Below, piece by piece: positions 58,231 through 64,000 of a DNA stretch of 64,000 nt. The number at the start of each line of letters is the position of its first letter. Within the stretch, counting starts at the first letter, position 1. Position numbers and translations under genes: made by a program. Source of the DNA: a virus; IMG/VR virus record IMGVR_UViG_3300021420_000017, positions 1-64,000 of that record, one strand, 5' to 3'. The notes under the pieces are model-generated. The model saw only the letters and a program-made list of their open reading frames with translations, was not told where the DNA came from and did no database searches.

Positions 58231-58286
58231 TTGAGTGTGATCATGATCTGATAGTCTGCAGTCTCGAACAAGGAGATCTGTCGCCA
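58231..58286 (+). promoter_or_regulatory. promoter-like region and leader box of the 58287 gene
   Basis: TTGAGT (58231-58236), 15-base spacer, TAGTCT (58252-58257), AAGGAG (58270-58275) and GTCGCCAA touching ATG 58287. The box lies after, not before, the ribosome site. Follows the terminator directly. Confidence 0.55.
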
Positions 58287-58631
58287 ATGAGTGAATCAAC
58301 TGAGCTAGCGCTGAACCCGTTCGTTGAGGTTCAAGCTACGCAGCGCGTCCTGAATAGCGGAGTGCAGTATGAGTTCAAGTTCCGCAACGGTTGGGGCGCG
58401 AGTGTCGTGCGCCATGAGGGTAGCTACGGGCATGAGGCTGGTCTCTGGGAGCTTGCGGTCCTGGATCGCGCGGGCAATATCAACTACTCCACGCCGGTCA
58501 CTAACGACGTGATCGACTGGCTGGATGTCGAGGGCGTGCGCGCCACATTGTTGCAAATCGCAGAGCTACCTCCCTGCTTGCTGACGCCGATCGCAGAGCT
58601 GCCTCCCTCTGAGCTGGAGTCCGGGTGGTGA
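58287..58631 (+). CDS. hypothetical protein, 114 aa
   Basis: MSESTELALNPFVEVQATQR start. A strand-rich body (YEFKFRNGWGASVVRHEG) and a duplicated C-terminal IAELPP motif. Upstream extension of the frame would cross the terminator and is rejected. Confidence 0.7.
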   Translation: MSESTELALNPFVEVQATQRVLNSGVQYEFKFRNGWGASVVRHEGSYGHEAGLWELAVLDRAGNINYSTPVTNDVIDWLDVEGVRATLLQIAELPPCLLTPIAELPPSELESGW

Positions 58632-58819
58632 TCGTTCACTTCCACGGAGGCCCACTGAGCGGGAAAGAGATGGATATCGAACGACCGACTAGTCCGATCC
58701 TTATTCTGCGACCGGACTGGGTTCCTAGCATGGACTGGCGCCAGCACTACCATCCCGGCTCTTACCGCCGGGATCCCGATAGTGCTGGCGGGCGCTGCTA
58801 CGACTGGAGAGAACGCTGA
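58628..58819 (+). CDS. hypothetical protein, 63 aa
   Basis: Second of two GTG codons (MIVHFHGGPLSGKEMDIE) chosen for its overlap with the previous stop. Aromatic and Arg-rich C-terminus. The HFHGGPLxGxxM start recurs in small phage proteins. Confidence 0.65.
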   Translation: MIVHFHGGPLSGKEMDIERPTSPILILRPDWVPSMDWRQHYHPGSYRRDPDSAGGRCYDWRER

Positions 58820-59193
58820 TGACCGCCGTGCGATGTGCCGGGCTCGATGAGCTACACAGAATCGCTGGCTTGGCGGTAAAAGGGGAAGAAGCCGAGATCA
58901 GGATCGCTGAGTTGCGGGCCGAGATCGCTAGCCTGCAGCGTCAGCTAGCGGCTCTGAAGAGGAGCGCGCCGATCACCTTGAAGGGCTATCTCATGCTGGC
59001 TCTCGCGGCGCAGGATCGGCCAATGGGGATCCCCGAGATCCGGTCTGCGATGGTCGACTTGGGGTGGATCTCAACGAGCTATAGCCCGCGCAAGATCATA
59101 CGCGAGCAGTTGGGCAAGTGTGAGAGGGCAGGGCTGATTGAGCGCACTGAGCGTGGTTACTACCGACTTGCAGGACGAGAGGATCAGCGGTGA
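58819..59193 (+). CDS. coiled-coil winged-helix protein, 124 aa
   Basis: A coiled coil (EIRIAELRAEIASLQRQLAA) precedes a winged helix (MGIPEIRSAMVDLGW, KIIREQLGKCERAGLIERTE, GYYRLA). Probably a DNA-binding regulator of the accessory genes. ATG shares a base with the previous stop. Confidence 0.72.
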   Translation: MTAVRCAGLDELHRIAGLAVKGEEAEIRIAELRAEIASLQRQLAALKRSAPITLKGYLMLALAAQDRPMGIPEIRSAMVDLGWISTSYSPRKIIREQLGKCERAGLIERTERGYYRLAGREDQR

Positions 59194-59405
59194 AGCTCCG
59201 GCGTAAGACCTTAGTGCGAACCCTGCAGTGCTTCGATTCGGTCGAGGTAGATGGTGTGAAGTACATCGTTGCGCGAGTATCTATTGATTACTCCAACGGT
59301 TCGGCGATGATCGATCTGCTCACTGAAGAGCAATGGAATCGACAGCATCGTTTGGGGATGCAGCGCACTGCGAGTCAGGCCCGGGATGAGGAGAAGATCG
59401 GCTGA
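59190..59405 (+). CDS. hypothetical protein, 71 aa
   Basis: GTG start. A strand-rich VEVDGVKYIVARVSIDY core suggests a small beta barrel. One-base overlap with the next gene. Confidence 0.63.
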   Translation: MKLRRKTLVRTLQCFDSVEVDGVKYIVARVSIDYSNGSAMIDLLTEEQWNRQHRLGMQRTASQARDEEKIG

Positions 59406-59953
59406 TGCCCATCCACGCGGCGATCTATCGCAGTAGTCACCCTGAGGTGCAGTTGGCTTGGGAGAAACAGCGCGCACATGCCACGGGATGGCGCGACGAC
59501 CTGCAGGACTTCTGCACGAAGTGGGGCATGGATCCCGACACGGCGCGCTCGATGATCCAACCTGATCGGGCTCTCCTCATGGGCTTCCGGTTGCCTCGCT
59601 CCCAGTCTCCAGCCGACGGTTGGCGGTGGGATAGCGCTTCACGTAACTGGGTCCCGGCGTTGCGCACCGAGCTGGGCAAGCAGATCAACTCTGACCTGAA
59701 GACGCTCGGCCCGGAGTTCGGGATCCGCTACTACCTGGATCGGGTGGGTATGCCCTCCAGCTTTTCGGGCGGAGGGGCGCGGCGCTGGAGTGGCGTGAAG
59801 CAAATCCTCGACACGACCTGGGTCCAGTGGAACTGGGAGATCGACATTGATGATCCGCGCTGGGAGCGGGTGAAGCTCTCCGACTACTGCCTGATGGTGG
59901 AGTCGGGCGAAGACCCATTATTCTTCGATGAGGAGAATGAAGACGATGACTAG
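59405..59953 (+). CDS. hypothetical protein, 182 aa
   Basis: Tryptophan-rich (VQWNWEIDIDDPRW), an N-terminal helix and an acidic tail (FFDEENEDDD). No family recognised. Confidence 0.67.
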   Translation: MPIHAAIYRSSHPEVQLAWEKQRAHATGWRDDLQDFCTKWGMDPDTARSMIQPDRALLMGFRLPRSQSPADGWRWDSASRNWVPALRTELGKQINSDLKTLGPEFGIRYYLDRVGMPSSFSGGGARRWSGVKQILDTTWVQWNWEIDIDDPRWERVKLSDYCLMVESGEDPLFFDEENEDDD

Positions 59954-60302
59954 CTTCTTGTTGGCTGATTACCAGCCCCAGGATGGCCGCAGGCTGGCGA
60001 TCATCGCCCCGAACCATGCTGAGGGCCAGTATTGGTTCAGCGAGGTCGAGAGCCATCTTCAGTGCCCGCTAGGGCCGCATGAGTACGTGCTGGTGACTGA
60101 GGCGAGCGACTTCCATGGCCTGGGCAATGTCGCGCTGCTGTGGTGCCCCGGTTGGTATCGCGGCAAGCACGGCCGAGGTGTCGATATCGCGCATACGGTC
60201 GCCAAGCTGAAGCTACGCGGCGAGGTCGAGGAGTTCTTTGTGGACGAGCTGCCCAGCGATCGCGCCGTCTTGGAGACGAGTATCCCGGAGCGCCGCGAGT
60301 GA
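59946..60302 (+). CDS. hypothetical protein, 118 aa
   Basis: ATG 59946 (MTSFLLADYQPQDGRRLAII). ADYQPQDGRRL and TEASDFHGLGNVALLWCPGW suggest a Rossmann-like alpha/beta protein. GTGA overlap with the next gene. Confidence 0.65.
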   Translation: MTSFLLADYQPQDGRRLAIIAPNHAEGQYWFSEVESHLQCPLGPHEYVLVTEASDFHGLGNVALLWCPGWYRGKHGRGVDIAHTVAKLKLRGEVEEFFVDELPSDRAVLETSIPERRE

Positions 60303-60598
60303 GTACGAGATGGGGGTTCGTCTGTGTGAGTCATGATCCTGAGTTGGGTGATCATGACATGGTCGGTGGCTCCGGTGATTATGGCAAGAACATCCTCATG
60401 GATCTGTGGAGTGTGCGCGCGACGTACGCTGCGCTCAATGACGATATCTTCCAGGATGCGGCTAACGGTTCGACCTATACTAGTGCTGTCTACTTTTTAC
60501 GTCAGCATCCTCGCTGCGTGCTCGTGATCGAGAGCGAATACGGCGACCGCTATGATCCAGTGAGCGGTCTCTATACGCAGAGTGAGAGGCGCACATGA
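60299..60598 (+). CDS. hypothetical protein, 99 aa
   Basis: GTG start (MSTRWGFVCVSHDPELGDHD). HDPELGDHD is a His/Asp-rich loop. AT-richer codons. ATGA overlap with the next gene. Confidence 0.65.
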   Translation: MSTRWGFVCVSHDPELGDHDMVGGSGDYGKNILMDLWSVRATYAALNDDIFQDAANGSTYTSAVYFLRQHPRCVLVIESEYGDRYDPVSGLYTQSERRT

Positions 60599-60963
60599 TC
60601 CTGCTGTTGCTCACTGCGATCGGGCTGACGAACGGCTCAGGCCGCTGGTATCTGTGGTGGTCGGGCTTTTTCGCTGACCTGACCATCTTCACCCTCGCCT
60701 ACGCGAACTGGAAGAAGCACAACTGCCACGATCATTGGTGCGCGCGGATCGGTCGGCACCCTGTGCTCGATGGCAAGTACCTGGTCTGTCGACGGCACCT
60801 CAACCAGATCCTGGGCCTCCCGAAGAGGCATCGGCTCAGCGTGCATCACATCAGAGACGAGCACAGAGTCAACACCACTGACGGGGCCTTCAAGGACCAC
60901 GTTGTCGCTGGCGAGATCATTACCACCGGAGCAGAGGGGCCGGACGGGTCGCATGTTGCTTAA
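60595..60963 (+). CDS. membrane protein with Cys/His loop, 122 aa
   Basis: N-terminal hydrophobic start (ILLLLTAIGL) and a helix WWSGFFADLTIFTLAYANW are followed by HNCHDHWCARIGRHPV and VCRRHLNQ, a possible metal site. Overlaps the dCTP deaminase start by 11 bases. Confidence 0.66.
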   Translation: MILLLLTAIGLTNGSGRWYLWWSGFFADLTIFTLAYANWKKHNCHDHWCARIGRHPVLDGKYLVCRRHLNQILGLPKRHRLSVHHIRDEHRVNTTDGAFKDHVVAGEIITTGAEGPDGSHVA

Positions 60964-61558
60964 CGACGGAGACATCCTCCATGCCTTGAAAGATCAGTCG
61001 CTCAGCATTGAGCCGTTCGATTTGAGTCAGATCCAGCCCTCCAGTGTCGATCTACACCTGGGCAACGAGTTCGCCATTGTGAACGACAACGACGGCAAGA
61101 CTATGTACCTGAAGCATGACAATTCTGAGCGTCTTATCCGAATGTCTGTTCCGGCTGGAGATTACTTCGTTCTCCAGCCGGAACATTTCGTGCTGGCTAC
61201 CACCGTTGAACGGGTGCGCCTCGGCAACACCTTGGCCGCGCGGGTGGAGGGTAAGAGCAGCCTGGGGCGCCTCGGCTTGGTGGTTCATTCGACCGCTGGG
61301 TTCATCGATCCGGGTTTCGAGGGCCAGGTCACCTTGGAGCTGGCAAATCTCCTCCAGGTGCCGATCGCGCTTTACCCGGGCATGCCGGTGTGTCAGCTTG
61401 CGATCTTCATGCTCAGCAGTGCTGCTCTGACTCCGTATCGGGGCAAGTATCAGCATCAGACCGGGCCTCAAGGCAGCCAGTATCACCGCAATTTCGAGCC
61501 CGCAATGAAGCGTGAGTTCAAGACGCTGCTGCGAGAAGTAGTGGACGGATCAGAATGA
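60953..61558 (+). CDS. dcd-like: dCTP deaminase
   Basis: 201 residues from ATG 60953. IQPSSVDLHLGNEF (about 25-38), VEGKSSLGRLGLVVHSTAGF IDPGF (about 97-121), VTLELANL and AIFMLSS match the trimeric Dcd/Dut fold. The glutamate in the TLELAN segment and the Ser-Ser of the GKSS loop are placed as in the deaminase. It converts dCTP to dUTP, feeding dTTP synthesis, a common aid to phage DNA replication. Confidence 0.88.
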   Translation: MLLNDGDILHALKDQSLSIEPFDLSQIQPSSVDLHLGNEFAIVNDNDGKTMYLKHDNSERLIRMSVPAGDYFVLQPEHFVLATTVERVRLGNTLAARVEGKSSLGRLGLVVHSTAGFIDPGFEGQVTLELANLLQVPIALYPGMPVCQLAIFMLSSAALTPYRGKYQHQTGPQGSQYHRNFEPAMKREFKTLLREVVDGSE

Positions 61559-61806
61559 CCGACGGGCATAGGGCGGCTGAACCCGAGAAGGGCCTCCAGC
61601 GGATGTTCCGGGAGGCGCGAGAGCGAGATACCCGGCGCTCGCCGTTCTCCTACTGTGTCACGATTGAGGACGGCTTGGATGGTTTCGCGATCCACCATGC
61701 CGACTGCCCGAGCGCCGGTGAGGCGTGGCACAGCGGTTCAACTTGCATCGGCGGGGCCGCTCGACGCTACAGCGGGCCGTCGCAGCCGTGGGAGGCGCTG
61801 GGATGA
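61555..61806 (+). CDS. hypothetical protein, 83 aa
   Basis: ATGA overlap start. YCVTIEDGLDGFAIHHADCP with a second cysteine could be a small metal-binding domain. No family recognised. Confidence 0.64.
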   Translation: MTDGHRAAEPEKGLQRMFREARERDTRRSPFSYCVTIEDGLDGFAIHHADCPSAGEAWHSGSTCIGGAARRYSGPSQPWEALG

Positions 61807-62102
61807 CTAGCCCAGATCGCCCGCTCCACGGGGCTGTGGTGACCTACCTGGGCAGCTATTGGACTTTCGATGGCGTTTATGGTTACTGGCACGGTCGTGG
61901 CTCTGCTGATCAGCGAAGTGGGGCCTTCGGTGTCGCGCGTGAAGGCGGTAGCTTTGCCGATACGCTGCTAGCGAAGTGGGTGGCCCACCTCGATAAGGAC
62001 TTAGAATGGGGGGCGGGCAATGATCGAGTGGATCGTCAATGTGTGTCGCATCGCGTGGGTCAACATGTTGGTGTCGCATCGACTGTGGACACCCAGAAGT
62101 AA
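61803..62102 (+). CDS. hypothetical protein, 99 aa (C-terminus possibly displaced)
   Basis: ATG 61803 (MTSPDRPLHGAVVTYLGSYW). Good coding character up to KDLEWG; a run of six G at 62008-62013 follows. With one more G the frame would stop in an ATGA overlap with the 62020 gene. As written it runs 80 bases into that gene with a shadow-like tail. Confidence 0.58.
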   Translation: MTSPDRPLHGAVVTYLGSYWTFDGVYGYWHGRGSADQRSGAFGVAREGGSFADTLLAKWVAHLDKDLEWGAGNDRVDRQCVSHRVGQHVGVASTVDTQK

Positions 62103-62235
62103 GAGGCGATCGGACATCACGCCGGAGATGTTGTTCGCTAAGCCGATCATGAGTTGCGCCTACTGTCATCACCGATTCCCGAGTCCCATCAGACCCAGTG
62201 AGCTGGTCTTTCATATCCGAGATGAGTGTCCGTGA
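62020..62235 (+). CDS. hypothetical zinc-knuckle protein, 71 aa
   Basis: MIEWIVNVCRIAWVNMLVSH start with a hydrophobic helix; CAYCHHRFPSPIRPSELVFH then CP make a C2HC-like zinc site. GTGA overlap with the next gene. Confidence 0.66.
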   Translation: MIEWIVNVCRIAWVNMLVSHRLWTPRSKRRSDITPEMLFAKPIMSCAYCHHRFPSPIRPSELVFHIRDECP

Positions 62236-62417
62236 GGAGCCCGGAGGAGGCGCGCGAGATCGCTTCTCTGAGTGGTTTCAGGCGCGAGTTGTATGAGTGG
62301 CTTCGCTTACGACGCAAGACCCATAGTGACGCTTTTCGGGCCGCCAGTCTCCGCTGCTGCAATCCTGAGACTGGCTCCGGCCACACCGAGGAATGTCGGG
62401 CGAGTTGGTCCTTGTGA
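62232..62417 (+). CDS. small RCC-motif protein, paralogue of the 7055 gene
   Basis: GTG 62232 overlaps the previous stop. EIASLSGFRRELYEWLRLRR, AASLRCCNPETGSGHTEEC parallel the 7055 product. Function unknown. Confidence 0.7.
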   Translation: MRSPEEAREIASLSGFRRELYEWLRLRRKTHSDAFRAASLRCCNPETGSGHTEECRASWSL

Positions 62418-62740
62418 GCACTGACAGCATGTTCGATATCCAGATGGGCATCTACCGCCACTACAAGGGACCGCTCTACCAGGTGATCGGGCTGGCCCAT
62501 GACGCGAACGCGATGGACCTGTTCGTGAGTGAGGCCAGCAAGTTTGGGTGCGGCCAGCACTGCTACCTCGGTGAGCGCACGGTGGTGGTCTACATGCCGC
62601 TCCAGCTCGACGGCGCGCACCCGGGGCCGAGAATGGCCGTCCGGACGCTAGAAGACTTCGTGGCTCGCGTCGGGCCGAGGAAGATGACCAAGCGGTTCGA
62701 GTACCTCGGCCCCGTTCTGATTGCCGAGATGCTCCAATGA
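62414..62740 (+). CDS. DUF1653-like protein, 108 aa
   Basis: GTG 62414. GIYRHYKGPLYQVIGLAHDA is the N-terminal signature of DUF1653, a small beta-rich family of unknown function in phages and bacteria. The rest agrees in length with the family. Confidence 0.75.
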   Translation: MSTDSMFDIQMGIYRHYKGPLYQVIGLAHDANAMDLFVSEASKFGCGQHCYLGERTVVVYMPLQLDGAHPGPRMAVRTLEDFVARVGPRKMTKRFEYLGPVLIAEMLQ

Positions 62741-62759
62741 CGCGCAGGCGAGCGCCCCG

Positions 62760-62918
62760 GTGAGTCAGGAGCGCCTTTCGATTTTCAATGCGGATCGCTG
62801 TGCGTGTCAGTTAGGGTTCTGCCAGAACAGGGCGACAGTAGATTGCTTGTGTGACAGTTGCTGGCTAGAGTACTCAGCGATGCGAAACATGTACTTAACC
62901 TCTGAGGAGTGGCACTGA
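62760..62918 (+). CDS. small cysteine-rich protein, 52 aa
   Basis: GTG 62760. RCACQLGFCQNRATVDCLCD is a five-cysteine cluster that probably binds zinc. An 8-codon frame at 62737-62763 (MTRRRAPR) may couple it to the upstream gene. Confidence 0.6.
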   Translation: MSQERLSIFNADRCACQLGFCQNRATVDCLCDSCWLEYSAMRNMYLTSEEWH

Positions 62919-63268
62919 TGAGCCAGACTGATCCTGATGAAGCAAAAGAGGATGAGCCGATCAACTACATGGATATCAAGGAGTTCCGTGAGTTAGGATT
63001 CCTGCAAGAGGTGAATCGACTCTTCTTTCATCCCCTAGGTCTAGCACTAGAGGTGGTAGTAGAAGAGGACGGAGATGAACACCTAGGCGGCATCTGGGAC
63101 TACCGCGATGATCCTGAGGGCATAATATTTCTCGGTGGAGCAATCGATGAGAGCAAGGCAGTTCGAGTGATCGAGGAGCGGGCACGACACGCTCCAGCCC
63201 GCATGAAGATGTTCGGTCAAGTCATTCAGCCAGGCGATCTGGGCGACCGCGCTGAGAGTTCTCCGTGA
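62918..63268 (+). CDS. hypothetical acidic protein, 116 aa
   Basis: ATG 62918 in a TGATG overlap. MDIKEFRELGFLQEVNRLFF and HPLGLALEVVVEEDG ... FLGGAIDES form a conserved-looking alpha/beta core. GTGA overlap with the next gene. Confidence 0.67.
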   Translation: MSQTDPDEAKEDEPINYMDIKEFRELGFLQEVNRLFFHPLGLALEVVVEEDGDEHLGGIWDYRDDPEGIIFLGGAIDESKAVRVIEERARHAPARMKMFGQVIQPGDLGDRAESSP

Positions 63269-63687
63269 TCTTCTGGGATCATGGACGGGTGTTGATCGAT
63301 ATTGGCATTGGAGCCGGATTCGGTTCGTTCAATTGGTGGCGGCGCAACTCGATGGCGCAGATGCAGTTCGTCACCCTTGCCTGCGCTGCGCTTCTGGCGA
63401 TATGCGCAGTCTTGGTCGTGGTGTGGACCAATGTGTTCCCGTACGGTTGTTCTATCCAGGTAATCGTGTTTCTTGCTATCTATTGGCGTAACGGGCCGCG
63501 TGGTCGGAAGAGGATCGCCAAGCTGATCGGTGCGAAGGCCAAGGCCGAAGTCGTCCCCAGTCCGTTCTCCGGTGAGCGCATGATGCGCTGTGCGATCTGT
63601 GGAGGACGGGTGTGGTTTGCGTGGCTGTGGAGATCGAGGTTCCACCAGATATGCGCCGACATCTATCTGCGTGATCGATTGCGCTAG
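63265..63687 (+). CDS. membrane protein with CxxC, 140 aa
   Basis: GTG start. Two hydrophobic helices (FVTLACAALLAICAVLVVVW and SIQVIVFLAIYW), a basic stretch and a C-terminal RCAICGGRVWFAW cysteine pair. Function unknown. Confidence 0.68.
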   Translation: MIFWDHGRVLIDIGIGAGFGSFNWWRRNSMAQMQFVTLACAALLAICAVLVVVWTNVFPYGCSIQVIVFLAIYWRNGPRGRKRIAKLIGAKAKAEVVPSPFSGERMMRCAICGGRVWFAWLWRSRFHQICADIYLRDRLR

Positions 63688-63697
63688 CATGGGCGCC

Positions 63698-63868
63698 ATG
63701 ATGATCGAACCTGATTCCCAGACACCCGAAGACGACACATCCTTCTGGGAGTCCCAGCCCGGCGTGCACGAGGACATCGACTCCGGTCGAGCAGCAGCAC
63801 CTGACGAGCTGTACGACGAATCGGCAGTGCGGCGACGCTACGGTGTTGCAACCCCCGACGGGCAATGA
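63698..63868 (+). CDS. hypothetical acidic protein, 56 aa
   Basis: MMIEPDSQTPEDDTSFWESQ start; acidic and probably unfolded. Last rightward gene before a hairpin. Confidence 0.58.
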   Translation: MMIEPDSQTPEDDTSFWESQPGVHEDIDSGRAAAPDELYDESAVRRRYGVATPDGQ

Positions 63869-63874
63869 GCAGAC

Positions 63875-63892
63875 CTAGTCCACAGGGACTAG
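63875..63892. terminator. short hairpin between convergent genes
   Basis: CTAGTCC (63875-63881) pairs with GGACTAG (63886-63892), loop ACAG. It overlaps the stop codon of the leftward gene. Weak U-tract. Confidence 0.5.
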
Positions 63893-64000
63893 TAGTTCTG
63901 TCACGGGGCGGACCTCAGCAACACTGCCTATTTCGCATCGAAAGATAGTGCGTGACGTCTCGTCTCTCTGGTAAGACTCCACCGCCTTGTTCTGGTGGGG
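63875..64000 (-). CDS. C-terminal end of a leftward gene (partial)
   Basis: Open to the window edge with coding-like composition (QRDETSRTIFRCEIGSVAEV, ending TELLVPVD) and a TAG stop at 63875-63877. Only 41 residues are seen. The convergent hairpin supports it. Family unknown. Confidence 0.5.
   Translation of the reverse strand, partial: PHQNKAVESYQRDETSRTIFRCEIGSVAEVRPVTELLVPVD

Overview
The window is almost certainly part of a large genome of a virulent or temperate tailed phage of an actinobacterium. Genes are packed end to end, most with 1-4 base start/stop overlaps (ATGA, GTGA, TGATG). Base composition is GC-rich, roughly 60 percent by eye. There are no host housekeeping genes, and the content is phage-like: terminase, a phage replisome, recombination nucleases and dozens of tiny proteins. 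Lsr2-type and ArdC-type domains and several small families common in actinophages point to an actinobacterial host. The genus cannot be told from the sequence. Portal, capsid, tail and lysis genes are not in the window, and I see no convincing tRNA.

Layout. 0-2 kb: an SNF2-like helicase. 2.1-5.3 kb: a two-domain winged-helix protein with an AT-rich interior (candidate initiator/origin), then a DinG/XPD-type helicase. 5.3-9.7 kb: small overlapping genes. 9.7-12.8 kb: an own-promoter gene, a MerR-like/Lsr2 fusion and a FEN-type 5'-3' exonuclease, closed by a hairpin terminator. 13-28.9 kb: a nearly complete replication and recombination operon with DnaC-like loader, DnaB-like helicase, DnaG-like primase, a J-domain-like/ssDNA-binding fusion, a DnaE-type polymerase interrupted by an HNH intein, RecA, an Hjc-like nuclease, a Cas4-like nuclease and a RuvC-like resolvase. 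29-34.3 kb: a sigma-region-4-like protein, a probable small terminase and the large terminase. 34.4-40.2 kb: a 5.8 kb open frame carrying a chain of effector-like domains (ADP-ribosyltransferase-like, GNAT, RelE-like, nucleotidyltransferase, ParB-like). 40.2-42 kb: small DNA-binding and hypothetical genes. 42-45.3 kb: a leftward cluster with an ArdC-like antirestriction protein. 45.4-63.9 kb: a long rightward array of small accessory genes with MazG-like, DUF3850/ASCH, DUF6221, DUF1653 and dCTP deaminase members. A leftward gene enters from the right end.

How it works together. The replisome and recombination set gives the phage host-independent DNA synthesis. The exonuclease, DinG helicase, dCTP deaminase and MazG-like protein supply flap processing and nucleotide-pool control. 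The accessory arrays are driven by a recurring promoter (TTGATA or TTGTTA followed by CTCG, a 16-17 base spacer, and a TAGAGT-like -10). Most of these promoters feed a stereotyped leader with a GTCGCCAA box and an AGGAG ribosome site, which defines a candidate regulon on both strands. Several loci carry apparent lesions or recoding signals: an in-frame amber codon, two frameshifted small genes and a G-run.

The most unusual features are the multi-effector open frame and its embedded out-of-frame gene, the Lsr2 fusion, the internally initiated J-like/SSB-like fusion, the DnaE intein, and the shared promoter-leader cassette. Domain assignments rest on reading motifs by eye. No database search was run.
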